Source of the DNA: an uncultured Clostridia bacterium
GTDB lineage: Bacteria > Bacillota > Clostridia > TANB77 > CAG-508
Assembly: GCA_934167365.1 (NCBI GenBank)
Contig: CAKPKU010000018.1
Location: forward strand, 1-21,935
DNA length: 21,935 bases
Direction: 5' to 3'
The first letter of the stretch is position 1, and every line of letters starts with the position of its first letter. This document shows positions 7,770 to 17,000 of this stretch, piece by piece. A program made the position numbers and the translations under genes. Below the pieces are notes generated by a model. It saw only the letters and a list, made by a program, of their open reading frames with translations. It did not search any database and had not been told where the DNA came from.

Positions 7770-7799
7770 CAGGCTTGTTTAAAACTTGTCTGTTTTTTT
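7770..7799 (+). terminator. Terminator of the tRNA-Lys-Glu-Thr unit
   Basis: CAGGC (7770-7774) and GTCTG (7788-7792) pair, with an inner GTT/AAC stem across a TT/TT internal loop, followed by seven T. The 3' arm CTTGTCTG is also an exact 8-nt complement of tRNA-Thr 7743-7750. Confidence 0.75.
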
Positions 7800-7914
7800 G
7801 TGCTTTTTAATACTCTTATGTCCAAACTGTCATTCTTTGACTAGCACATATAAAGGTGCAAATCTAAACCATGGTAGAAGTGGTCGAAAAAAATATTCAA
7901 AAGGAGTGATTTAA

Positions 7915-8644
7915 ATGTCTAAAGTGGTTTTAGTTACTGGAGGCTCTAGAGGAATTGGTGCAAATATAGTTAAGAGCCTTGCTTTAAACGGATATACTGT
8001 AATATTAAATTATAATAAATCAGAAAAAGAAGCTTTATTAATTCAATCTGAATTATCAAATAAAAATATACAAATCGACATTTTCAAAGCAGATGTGTCA
8101 AATCATTATGAAGTAACAAAATTAATTAATTTTTGTATTAATAAATATCATAAAATAGATGTACTAATCAATAATGCTGGTATATCTTCAACAAAATTGT
8201 TCACAGATATAACAGATATTGAGTGGAATAATATGATTCAAACTAATTTAACTTCTGCTTTTTATACAATTAAAGATACATTACCAAGTATGATACATAA
8301 TAAATCTCGGTTGTATAATTAATATTTCATCTGTATGGGGATTAGTTGGTGCAGCATGTGAAGTCCACTATTCCGTAGCAAAAGCTGGTTTAGATGCTAT
8401 GACAAAATCATTAGCAAAAGAGCTTGGACCTTCTAATATACGTATAAATAGTATTGCACCTGGTATTATAAACACTGAAATGAATTCTCACTTATCAAGT
8501 AAAGAGCTAGAAGATATAAAAAATGAAATACCACTTGAAAGAATTGGTGAGCCTGATGCTATATCAAAATGTGTTAACTGGCTTATTAATGATGATTATA
8601 CCACTGGACAAGTAATTTCTATTAATGGTGGATGGGTAATTTAG
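7915..8644 (+). pseudogene. fabG: FabG-like short-chain dehydrogenase/reductase with +1 frameshift
   Basis: The two frames 7915-8307 and about 8310-8644 join into one 242-residue SDR, the usual length for 3-oxoacyl-ACP reductase. In the restored protein: Rossmann TGGSRGIG at 8-15, NNAG at 87-90, N111, catalytic S139, Y152 and K156 (YSVAK), and the C-terminal INGGW. All catalytic residues are kept; one extra base near 8305-8310 (around 'tctcgg') shifts the frame before S139 and leads to a stop at 8320-8322. AAGGAG eight bases upstream supports the start. An intact gene would make an NADPH-dependent ketoacyl-ACP or other ketone reductase. It stands alone, with no other fatty-acid genes, so the substrate is open. 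Recent inactivation or a sequencing error are both possible. Confidence 0.85.
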
Positions 8645-8709
8645 TTTTATATATTTTTGATAACTATTTTGTAATAATTAATACTAACATAAATTAGATT
8701 TACTGTTAT

Positions 8710-8735
8710 AAAATACTCAATATTAATAGTATTTT
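8710..8735 (+). terminator. Weak hairpin downstream of the SDR gene
   Basis: AAAATACT (8710-8717) pairs with AGTATTTT (8728-8735) around a 10-nt loop. The only U-run is inside the stem, so termination would be weak. Confidence 0.3.
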
Positions 8736-8831
8736 CTATGCTCTATACCATACCTTTTTTATTGTTCATAACATATTTGTGTGACCAGTTTTAATATGTT
8801 TCATATACATATAAAAGGGGGTGGCAATAGA

Positions 8832-9477
8832 ATGGCAGATGTAAAATTAAGTAATATTGCTAATGTTGTTGGAACTTATGATTCTGTACCAACAACACTT
8901 ACTTCAGAAGCAGTTATAACTGATTTAATAGCTGGTTTAACAATAGTAAAAACAGCAGATAAACAAAACTGGGCTAGTGGTAACTTGACATATACTGTTA
9001 CTGTTACAAATAATGCAGAAAATGCATTTGAAACACCAACATTCACCGATATTTTAGATCCAACATTAATTAAATTAGTAAAAGATACTGTTACTGTAAA
9101 TGATAAAACTGCTGAATACACTTATGATCCAACATCAGGTGAATTAAGCATAACTTTAGAAACAATAGCTACTAGTGCAAGTTCAGTAATTACCTTTCAA
9201 GTGCAAAAAGTTTAGTACTAATTGGGAATCATTAAAAAATATTGCCATTATAAAAAGTAATGGTAAAATATATAAAAGTAATGTTTCAATTGTTTATAAT
9301 AAGTGTTTTAAAAAGAAATGCAAATTAAAAACAGTTTATTATTATGAAAATGATGATAATCTGTATAAAATAAAAGTAATTAAGTGCTGTAAAAATGGAT
9401 TAACTCAATACAAAATTCATGTTACAGTTTATTGTAAATTAAATAATAAAAAGTTTAAAATGAAATTTAATTTATAA
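8832..9477 (+). pseudogene. DUF11-type beta-sandwich protein with +1 frameshift
   Basis: The start is the ATG at 8832, ten bases after AGGGGG; a longer frame from 8781 has no ribosome binding site. The first frame gives 127 residues (MADVKLSNIANVVG...) with a DUF11-like core (LTYTVTVTNNAEN, FTDILDPTL) and stops at 9213-9215. The next frame continues without stop to 9477 as STNWESLKNIAIIKSNGKIY, which matches the usual end of such domains (xxLxNxAxVxSNGxxxxSN). One surplus A in the five-A run at 9205-9209 explains the shift. The restored protein is 214 residues with a Lys/Cys-rich tail (KCFKKKC) and no signal peptide. DUF11 domains normally sit in surface proteins; the function here is unknown. 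It resembles part of the giant surface protein at 1-6693 only in fold type. Confidence 0.75.
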
Positions 9478-9486
9478 AATAGTAGT

Positions 9487-9533
9487 AAAAAAGTTAAAAT
9501 ATTGATACTATATTTCAATATTTTAACTTTTTT
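9487..9533. terminator. Bidirectional terminator between convergent genes
   Basis: A perfect 19-bp stem pairs 9487-9505 (A6 then GTTAAAATATTGA) with 9515-9533, ending in T6, around a 9-nt loop. It serves the plus-strand DUF11 gene and the minus-strand WxL gene. Confidence 0.9.
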
Positions 9534-9542
9534 ATTTTCTTA

Positions 9543-11204
9543 CTATTCCAGTATTTCAGTTGTTAAAATCCAATTAATTAAGGTTGAATATGTCTCTCCA
9601 TTATATAATGGTTCAATTACTTTAAATAAAATTCCTTCATTTTCATTCCATGATATTTCAGTTGTTTTTGTAGTACCATCACTAGCTGTTCCAGAATAAA
9701 TTAGCTCTGATGTTTGACTTAAAGTCTTTATTTCATTATCTTTAGAAATAAAAATTAAGGAATTTGGCAATGTATGTTTTTCATCAGGAGTTGTAAGTGG
9801 TTTATCTATATATGCATATAAATACCAATTTGTACTAACGACCCTTGAATCAATAACAGACATAGTTATTGTTTTTTCTTTTCTACCTAAAATTAGTGGA
9901 TCATTCTTTATTATAGGTCTTTGAAATTCAATTACAGATGGTGCATTTTTCAGCTCTAAATTTCCAAATTCTATAAATCTTAATGTTTTAGCTGTTTGAA
10001 ATGTTAATAAACTTAAGTCTGGAAGGGCTTGTAGCTCTGATTCAGTTAGGTTATTACTTGTTATACTTGTTTTAGATGATGTTACAGTTGAAGTAATTGA
10101 AATATCTCCTTCATTTGATTTGTACCATGCATATAAGGGATTATTTTCAATAGTTCCTGTACTAATTAATTCTGGTGAATCTAACCAATAATCTATTTTT
10201 CCACAAGTAATACTAAAGGTTGTGGTATTTGCAAATGATAAACATGCATAGCTGTTATTATATATAATAATACTTTTTGGATTAGTAATTTTAAGTGCTG
10301 AAGATGATGTATTAAATAAAATAAGTGGTGCTCTATTTTGATAATTAGCTTCTAAATATAATATAGCATTTTTGTTAACAATGAAATTTTCTCTACATGA
10401 AATTGTTGCATAACTACCATTTGTTTGTGTTTGAATAATTGAAAAAGTACTATTTTCATCAACTAAAACCCCTGAAGCTTGATGTCCGTTATCTCTAAAA
10501 AATCCATATTTGCTTTTAATGTTAAATTTTGCATTTTTATTTATTCGTAAATCTAAATAATATGAACTATATGCAATATCTCTGGTTGTCGTAATAGAAA
10601 CTTCTGCATTTTCCATTATTTCTAAATATGGCGAATTTGTATATCCTCTAAACCAAAATGCAGAATTTCCTGTTGAATTATGCGTAATTTCATTTTTCCC
10701 CGCTATTTGCAATTTAGCCGTTTCTGCCACCTCATTTGCAACACATGCTGTGGAATCTATTATATTTATCGTTAAATTTTCATATACTGATAATCCACTA
10801 GGATGATATGTTATTTGTGGACCATTGTATGTTAAATTTTTATATGTAACAACCACATTTTGATGTGATGAGTCTTCAGATACAAAAATTAATCCATAAT
10901 AATTTTTGCCTACTACATTTAAATTTTGAACAGTTACATGAATACTACTTGCACTACGAACACCTATTGTATCTCCACTACCTGCACTATTCATATCTGT
11001 ATATGTATGTATTACACCTGTACCATCAGTTGGATATAAACCATCTATTGTGACTTCTGTTTTTGTTGCTAAAATTGAAATTCCTTGTGCTAAAGTAATA
11101 TCTTTTGCTAAATAAATAAGGGTAATGTTATTATTACCTTCTAATACACTTTTTAATTCTGCTGATGTTTCAACAGCAACTGTTGTGTCATTAATATTTA
11201 TCAT
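9543..11204 (-). CDS. Beta-helix protein with C-terminal WxL-like wall-binding domain
   Basis: 553 residues; AAAGGAG lies ten bases before the ATG. Residues about 15-390 are Asn/Ser/Thr-rich beta-strand repeats (VTIDG, VTVQNLNVVG, LDLRINKNAKFNI) typical of a right-handed parallel beta-helix as in pectate-lyase-like adhesins. Residues about 410-553 look like a WxL domain: an R...VxDxR segment followed by the first WxL (W457-Y-L), and a second WxL near the end (W545-I-L547, after YSTLIN). WxL domains bind peptidoglycan non-covalently in low-GC Gram-positives. I see no signal peptide: the protein starts MININDTTVAVETS, which is polar, so export by the usual route is unexplained. It follows the LysM-M14 peptidase gene by 149 bp on the same strand and may share its transcript. 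The domain call is by eye. Confidence 0.75.
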   Translation of the reverse strand: MININDTTVAVETSAELKSVLEGNNNITLIYLAKDITLAQGISILATKTEVTIDGLYPTDGTGVIHTYTDMNSAGSGDTIGVRSASSIHVTVQNLNVVGKNYYGLIFVSEDSSHQNVVVTYKNLTYNGPQITYHPSGLSVYENLTINIIDSTACVANEVAETAKLQIAGKNEITHNSTGNSAFWFRGYTNSPYLEIMENAEVSITTTRDIAYSSYYLDLRINKNAKFNIKSKYGFFRDNGHQASGVLVDENSTFSIIQTQTNGSYATISCRENFIVNKNAILYLEANYQNRAPLILFNTSSSALKITNPKSIIIYNNSYACLSFANTTTFSITCGKIDYWLDSPELISTGTIENNPLYAWYKSNEGDISITSTVTSSKTSITSNNLTESELQALPDLSLLTFQTAKTLRFIEFGNLELKNAPSVIEFQRPIIKNDPLILGRKEKTITMSVIDSRVVSTNWYLYAYIDKPLTTPDEKHTLPNSLIFISKDNEIKTLSQTSELIYSGTASDGTTKTTEISWNENEGILFKVIEPLYNGETYSTLINWILTTEILE

Positions 11205-11243
11205 TATACAAACTCCTTTATATTAAGTTATTTATAAAATAAT

Positions 11244-11303
11244 ATAATGTTACTATTTAGAGTAAATTAGAAAAATTTTTAATAGCCTAAATAGTAACGT
11301 TAT
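11244..11303. repeat. Long palindrome between the peptidase and WxL genes
   Basis: GTTACTATTTAG (11249-11260) is inverted at 11287-11298 with 26 nt between. The pairing extends outwards by about five bases through one G-T pair, about 17 bp in all. On the minus strand only a short TTTT follows, so it is a weak terminator; it could equally be a regulator site or an mRNA processing stem. Confidence 0.55.
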
Positions 11304-11353
11304 TCTTATTTTCTGTTTAATTTTTATTAATATTAACATATATTTAATTTTAT

Positions 11354-12439
11354 CTAACTTAATACATTAACTAAACCTAATACCAAAATTCCTATATTAT
11401 CATTGTATATTTCATTAAATTGAGATATTGGTAGTGGATTTTCTCCTAAACCTGCTTCTATTGTATATCCAGGTCTATTATAATTTTGTATAAACCAATC
11501 TTTATATCCTGCGAAGCTCGAATTATAAGGTGTTTCAGCCAGTAAATATCCACTTGAATTTGCAAATTGTTTTCCTATATATTCTGACATTGGTGGATTA
11601 AAGTTCTGAAATTTCCAATATATTTCCTGCCCTTGTGTATGATATGCTATTACTAATAGAAAATTATGTCTTAATGTAAAATTATATACTGCTAATGATT
11701 CTTGTGCTGTTAATGGTCCATATCCTACAAAGTTTTTTGGAGCTGGTTTATTAAAACCTTGTTCATATTTTATCTCTTTTGCATTCTCCCATCCTGCTGG
11801 AAATTGTAAATTTAAATCCACACCATTTATATTTGCTTTCCAACCAGATGGAAACGGTATTTCTGGAAAATCATTTGCAATTTTATCAACTTTTTCATAT
11901 ATGTTATCCACATTTTCTAGACTTCCTGTGACTAAATCCACACCATCTGGATTTACCATTGGAACTATATATAATGATGTATAATTATATAATAATTTTG
12001 CATCATACCCATATATTTTTTTTCCATCAACTATTGATTTTAAATATTCTTCAGCAAATTTCATTAAAACTGGAGTTGTTATCCATTCATTTGCATGAAA
12101 TGAACCATTATAGAAGACAGATCTTTGGCCTTTTCCTATTTTTATATAGTATAATGGTTTTCCTAAAACACTTTTTCCTATTTCACCAACTTCTAAAAAA
12201 GGATATAATATTTTTAAAGATGTTATATCCTCAAATAACATTTTTGAATTGTATTCTGTGTTCACTGAAATAATATCTCCTGTTGGTATTATTAACCTTT
12301 TTCCAATTTCTAAATTATAAACATCTATCTTGGGATTTGCTATTAATATTCTATCTATACTCGTATTAAATTGCATAGCCAGTTTATAAATAGAATCATT
12401 TTCTTTCACTTTATATTCAACAAATTCTCTTTCACTCAT
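11354..12439 (-). CDS. LysM-M14 gamma-D-glutamyl-diamino-acid endopeptidase (ENP I-like)
   Basis: 361 residues; AGGAGG seven bases before the ATG. Residues 7-53 are a LysM domain (YKVKENDSIYKLA...IGKRLIIP) that binds glycan or peptidoglycan. Residues about 70-361 are an M14 zinc carboxypeptidase fold: zinc ligands H115 and E118 (FHANEW) and H267 (AYHTQG), substrate-binding N210, and catalytic E328 (YTIEAG). The Arg that follows the Asn in carboxypeptidase A is Leu here. The family, known from Lysinibacillus ENP I, cuts the gamma-D-Glu bond to the diamino acid in peptidoglycan stem peptides and is linked to sporulation. Like ENP I it has no signal peptide, which fits action on the spore or after mother-cell lysis. 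A CATAAGATA box upstream fits a late sporulation -10. Family confidence is high; the sporulation role is inferred. Confidence 0.88.
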   Translation of the reverse strand: MSEREFVEYKVKENDSIYKLAMQFNTSIDRILIANPKIDVYNLEIGKRLIIPTGDIISVNTEYNSKMLFEDITSLKILYPFLEVGEIGKSVLGKPLYYIKIGKGQRSVFYNGSFHANEWITTPVLMKFAEEYLKSIVDGKKIYGYDAKLLYNYTSLYIVPMVNPDGVDLVTGSLENVDNIYEKVDKIANDFPEIPFPSGWKANINGVDLNLQFPAGWENAKEIKYEQGFNKPAPKNFVGYGPLTAQESLAVYNFTLRHNFLLVIAYHTQGQEIYWKFQNFNPPMSEYIGKQFANSSGYLLAETPYNSSFAGYKDWFIQNYNRPGYTIEAGLGENPLPISQFNEIYNDNIGILVLGLVNVLS

Positions 12440-12471
12440 TTGTTAACCTCCTATGAAAGTATTTATTACTT

Positions 12472-12480
12472 TATCTTATG
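12472..12480 (-). promoter_or_regulatory. Possible sigma-K-like -10 box of the peptidase gene
   Basis: The minus strand reads CATAAGATA, matching the CATAnnnTA pattern of sigma-K -10 elements, 33 bases before the start codon. No convincing -35 (AC) is placed 16-17 bp upstream, so the match could be chance. Confidence 0.3.
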
Positions 12481-12548
12481 ATATATTAAATATTATGACA
12501 CAAATTATATAATTTATTTTACAAAATTAAACAATAATAAAAAACATA

Positions 12549-12577
12549 TTTACAATCTTCGACACTAATGGTATATT
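12549..12577 (+). promoter_or_regulatory. Promoter of the small membrane-protein operon
   Basis: TTTACA (12549-12554), a 17-bp spacer and TATATT (12572-12577) form a good sigma-A promoter about 70 bp before the first gene. Confidence 0.65.
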
Positions 12578-12651
12578 AAAATTAAGATGTTGTATAACTT
12601 TAATTTAAATAAAACATCAAAATTTCATTCAAAAGATAAGGGGGTGTAATT

Positions 12652-13161
12652 ATGGGATTTATAATACTTTTAATTATTGTATTATTTTTTATTGGTGCTG
12701 TATTTATTAATTCAAAAATAGGCAATTTAAAATATAGAGCTGAACAGCACATATTAAAAGATACTGGAATCAGCTCATCAGACATTAGTGCTGGATTCAC
12801 AGGAAGCCTTGAAAAGAAACATTTACAAAAATTTTTGCAAGAACATCCAAACTTTACAGAAGAGTCTATAAAAAATTTATTGAGACAATATACTGACAAC
12901 ATTCTTAATAAATCTTCACTAGATGAATTTAATAGAACTGTATGTGAAAAAATTCAAAAGGACTCAAAGCTTGATAAAATGCAAAATATGGAATTTAGAA
13001 GAGCTAATATTAATTATTATGGTAATTCTAAACTAAATGCTATTGTCGTTTACACAAATAATAAAGATGAGTATAATATTTATTTATATTGTAGTATGTT
13101 AGATGATAAAATTATATTAGATAAGTATCAAATTTCAAAAGGGGCAGTAGTTGGATTTTAA
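12652..13161 (+). CDS. Hypothetical protein with one N-terminal membrane anchor
   Basis: 169 residues; AAGGGGGTG lies about eight bases before the ATG. Residues 2-21 (GFIILLIIVLFFIGAVFIN) form a single transmembrane helix; the rest is charged and soluble, mainly helical to about residue 110 and then beta-rich to the end (LNAIVVYTN, YNIYLYCSM). I do not recognise a family. It opens a co-directional run of four small membrane-protein genes with gaps of 21 bp or overlaps, so it is probably co-transcribed with them. Confidence 0.85.
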   Translation: MGFIILLIIVLFFIGAVFINSKIGNLKYRAEQHILKDTGISSSDISAGFTGSLEKKHLQKFLQEHPNFTEESIKNLLRQYTDNILNKSSLDEFNRTVCEKIQKDSKLDKMQNMEFRRANINYYGNSKLNAIVVYTNNKDEYNIYLYCSMLDDKIILDKYQISKGAVVGF

Positions 13162-13182
13162 AATAAAGGAGGAAATTATATT

Positions 13183-13392
13183 ATGAAAAGTGAAAAAGAC
13201 TGGTTAGTAACATTATTATTAAGTTTATTTTTAGGAAGTATTGGTATTCATAGATTTTACGTAGGTAAAATTGGAACTGGTATTTTACAAATACTAACAT
13301 TAGGCGGTTGCGGAATATGGACTTTAATAGATATTATTATGATAGCAACTGGAAACTTTAAGGATAAAGATGGTAATGTCATCAAAAATTAA
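13183..13392 (+). CDS. TM2 domain protein
   Basis: 69 residues, essentially one TM2 domain: two membrane helices (about 8-24 and 30-52), the GIHRFYVG turn and the conserved W and D in the second helix (IWTLIDI). AAAGGAGG lies ten bases before the ATG. TM2 proteins are widespread and mostly uncharacterised. The last 23 bases overlap the next gene, a sign of translational coupling. Confidence 0.92.
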   Translation: MKSEKDWLVTLLLSLFLGSIGIHRFYVGKIGTGILQILTLGGCGIWTLIDIIMIATGNFKDKDGNVIKN

Positions 13393-13672
13393 ATTTCTTA
13401 TATTTTTAGGATTTAATTTAATTTTACTAATACTACTATATAATATTTCAATCGATTCAAAAATATTAAGCAATATTTGCTTAATAAAACATCTTACAGG
13501 AAAAAATTGTTGGAATTGTGGTATGACAAGAGCATTTTTGTCAGTATTACACTTTGACTTTAATTCAGCTTATCAATTTAACCATAATGTTTCAATTGTT
13601 TTTCCATTTACTATTGGAATTTATTTATATAGTTGGTACAAATATATTTTTAATTATAGAAAGGGGAAATGA
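13370..13672 (+). CDS. DUF2752 family membrane protein
   Basis: Up to 100 residues. The first helix is about 8-26; CWNCGMTRA then matches the CxxCGxTRA hallmark of DUF2752, followed by FNSAYQFNHN and a second helix. The two cysteines could bind metal or form a disulfide; the function is unknown. The start is either 13370 or the second ATG at 13376; AAGG at 13359 fits the first better. It overlaps the TM2 gene at the 5' end and meets the next gene at an ATGA overlap. Confidence 0.9.
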   Translation: MVMSSKIKFLIFLGFNLILLILLYNISIDSKILSNICLIKHLTGKNCWNCGMTRAFLSVLHFDFNSAYQFNHNVSIVFPFTIGIYLYSWYKYIFNYRKGK

Positions 13673-13674
13673 AA

Positions 13675-14001
13675 ATGAGTGAAAAAGGAAAAGCTATTTT
13701 AGCATATGTATTTACTTGGATAGGTGGTCTTATTGTTCTCTTTGGAATGAAAGATAATCAAAGAAATACAAAAATTCATGCAGCTCAAGCTATTGTTATA
13801 GGTATTGGTTATATGATTCTTGTTGCAATATATAGATTTATTCCAGTATACATTCCATTTTTCTCAAAAATTTTATATGGATTATATGCTGTATGTGTAA
13901 TTATTGGAATTGTAAAAGCCAACAAAGATGAAGACCCAGAGCTACCTGTTATTGGTGGAATTGCAAAATCTATATTTGGTAAAAAAATAGATGAAGAATA
14001 A
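13675..14001 (+). CDS. DUF4870/Tic20-like small membrane protein
   Basis: 108 residues from ATG 13675, which sits eight bases after GGGG; the upstream in-frame ATG at 13669 overlaps the previous stop but lies only two bases from the GGGG. Three membrane helices (about 6-23, 36-54, 62-80) and the NQRNTKIHAAQAIV segment before helix two match the DUF4870 type. It ends in a charged cytosolic tail (KKIDEE). The function is unknown; it often sits beside other small membrane genes. It is last in the operon, before a strong terminator. Confidence 0.85.
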   Translation: MSEKGKAILAYVFTWIGGLIVLFGMKDNQRNTKIHAAQAIVIGIGYMILVAIYRFIPVYIPFFSKILYGLYAVCVIIGIVKANKDEDPELPVIGGIAKSIFGKKIDEE

Positions 14002-14053
14002 TATGATAAATATGTTTTAATAAAAAACGCAAAAAATTTTTTTATATTATACG

Positions 14054-14090
14054 AAAAAAGCTCAGAAAGTTAATCTTTCTGAGCTTTTTT
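14054..14090. terminator. Bidirectional terminator between the membrane-protein operon and rpoC
   Basis: A 16-bp perfect stem (AAAAAAGCTCAGAAAG at 14054-14069 with 14075-14090) has a 5-nt loop and T-runs both ways. Its outer end touches the rpoC stop codon, so rpoC has almost no 3' untranslated region. Confidence 0.93.
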
Positions 14091-17000
14091 TATTCTACTA
14101 CTGAATCATCTGCTTCGTTTTCAACTTCATTATTATCTTCATAATTTTCTTCGGAATCTTCCTCTTCTTCAGTCTTTATTTTTGTATCTTGATATACTTG
14201 CATTCCTGTTCCTGCTGGGATTAATTTACCAATGATAACATTTTCTTTTAATCCTATTAATTCATCAGTCTTACCTTTTATTGCAGCTTCTGTTAATACT
14301 TTTGTTGTTTCTTGGAATGATGCTGCTGATAAGAAACTTTCTGTTGCAAGAGATGCTTTTGTAATACCTAGAAGAACTCTCTTACCAGTTGCTGGTGTTT
14401 TTCCTTCTGCTATTACTTTGTTGTTTTCATCTTCAAAGTCATACATATCAACTAAAGATCCAGAGAACATTGATGTATCTCCATTATCTTCAACTCTTAC
14501 TTTTTTAAGCATTTGTCTTGCTATTAATTCAATATGTTTATCATTAATATCAACACCTTGGTTTCTATAAACTTTTTGAACTTCTGTAATTAAGTAATTA
14601 AATACACCATTAGGTCCTTTAATTGCTAATATTTCTCCTGGGTTTATTGAACCTTCAGTAATTGGATCTCCAGCTTTTACTTCATCATTATCTCTAACAC
14701 GAAGTTTAGATCCAAATGGTATTGTATATGATCTTAAATCATCATTATTAGTTATAATAACTTCTTTTCTATTTTTCTCTTCGGCAATTCTTACTGTACC
14801 GTCAATTTCAGAAACTATTGCTAATCCCTTTGGTTTTCTTGCTTCAAATAATTCCTCAACCCTTGGAAGACCTTGAGTAATATCGGCAACACCGGCAACA
14901 CCACCAGAGTGAATTGTTCTCATTGTAAGCTGTGTACCTGGCTCACCGATAGATTGAGCAGCAATAATACCTACTGCCTCACCTATGCTTACATTTTCAC
15001 GAGTAGCAAGTCCCATACCATAACATTTAGCACAAACACCATGTTTTGTTCTACAACCTATTACTGAACGAACCATTACTTTTTCTATTCCTGCTGCAAC
15101 AATTTGTGATGCAATTTTGTCAGTAATCATTGTATTTGAATCTACAATTAATTCATTTGTTTCTGGATTAATTATATCATCTAATGGATATCTTCCTACT
15201 AATCTTTCCTCTAATTTTTCAACTACTTGATTTCCATCTTTAATTGTTGAAATTTCAAGTCCATCATGAGTTCCACAATCATTTTCTCTTACGATAATAT
15301 TTTGTGATACATCAACTAATCTTCTTGTTAAGTATCCTGAATCGGCTGTTCTTAAAGCTGTATCTGAAAGTCCTTTACGAGCTCCATGGGCAGCTATGAA
15401 GTATTCGATTGGGCTTAATCCCTCTCTAAAGCATGATGTGATTGGTATTTCAACTGTTTTACCAGTTGTACTTGCCATAAGTCCACGCATACCAGCAATT
15501 TGTTTTAACTGGTCTAAGTTACCTCTGGCTCCAGAGTCAGACATCATGAACACTGGATTTAATTTTTCAAAGTTATCTTTCATGGCTAATTTAACATCAT
15601 CTGTCGCTTTACTCCATATTTTGATAACTGCATTGTAACGTTCATCGTTTGTTATTAAACCACGTTTATATTGTTTTGTAATATTATCAACTTGTTTATA
15701 TGCTTCTTCAATAATTGTTTTCTTAGCCTCTGGTACTTTAACATCACTAACTGAAACTGTTATAGCACCTACTGTTGAATATTTATAACCTGTTGCTTTA
15801 ATATAATCTAGTAATTCAGCTGTATCACTTAAACCGTGAACATTTATTGAGTTAGCAATTATTTTTCCTAGATTTTTCTTTGTTATAACAAAGTTAATTT
15901 CTGGGTCAAATTCTGTTTCAGGGTTTGTTCTGTCTACAAATCCTAAGTCTTGTGGTATACCTTTATTATATATAATTCTACCAACTGTTGTTTTTACTTT
16001 TCCATATCTTACAACACCATTTTCATCTGTTTTGCTCATTTTTACATATATTGGAGCATGCATTCCTAAATCATGATTTTCATGAGCAATTATAGCTTCT
16101 TCTGGTGATGCAAAATAATTTCCTTCTCCTGCTTCTCCTTCAACTTCCATTGTTAAATAGTAAGCTCCAAGTATCATATCCTGTGTAGGAACTGTTACTG
16201 GTTTACCATCTTGTGGTTTTAATAAGTTGTTTGTTGAAAGCATTAAATATCTAGCTTCTGCTTGTGCTTCTGGTGATAAAGGTAAATGTATAGCCATTTG
16301 GTCACCATCGAAGTCAGCATTGAAAGCTGTACAAACTAATGGGTGAAGTTTAATAGCTCTACCTTCAACTAGTACTGGTTCAAATGCTTGAATACCTAGT
16401 CTGTGTAGTGTAGGAGCACGGTTTAACATTACAGGATGATCTTTTATAACATCTTCTAATATCCCCCATACTTCTGGATGTAATCTTTCTACCATTCTTT
16501 TGGCATTTTTAATATTATGTGCTATTCCTCTTCCAACTAATTCTTTCATAACAAATGGTTTAAATAGCTCAACTGCCATTTCCTTTGGAACACCACATTG
16601 ATATATTTTAAGCTCTGGTCCTACAACGATAACTGAACGTCCTGAATAGTCAACACGTTTTCCTAGTAAGTTTTGACGGAATCTACCTTGTTTTCCTTTA
16701 AGCATATCTGATAATGATTTTAAAGGTCTATTTCCAGCACCTGTTACAGGTCTTCCTCTTCTTCCATTATCAATTAATGCATCTACAGATTCTTGTAACA
16801 TTCTTTTTTCATTTCTTACTATAATTTCTGGAGCACCAAGCTCTAATAATCTTTTTAATCTGTTATTTCTGTTTATAACTCTTCTGTATAAGTCATTTAA
16901 ATCTGATGTTGCAAATCTACCACCATCTAATTGTACCATTGGTCTAAGCTCTGGTGGAATAACTGGTACAACATGCATAATCATCCATTCAGGTCTGTTA

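Noticed and set aside
8876..9121. Minus-strand frame opposite the DUF11 gene
   Set aside because: No ribosome binding site; it mirrors the Thr/Val-rich codons of the gene on the plus strand.
8305..9215. Programmed frameshifting to explain the two split genes
   Set aside because: Neither site has a recognisable slippery heptamer with a downstream stimulator, and the shift is +1 in both; mutation, slippage at A5 or sequencing error are simpler.
12600..12902. Minus-strand 100-codon frame opposite the first membrane-operon gene
   Set aside because: It overlaps a gene with a good promoter and ribosome binding site and has neither itself.
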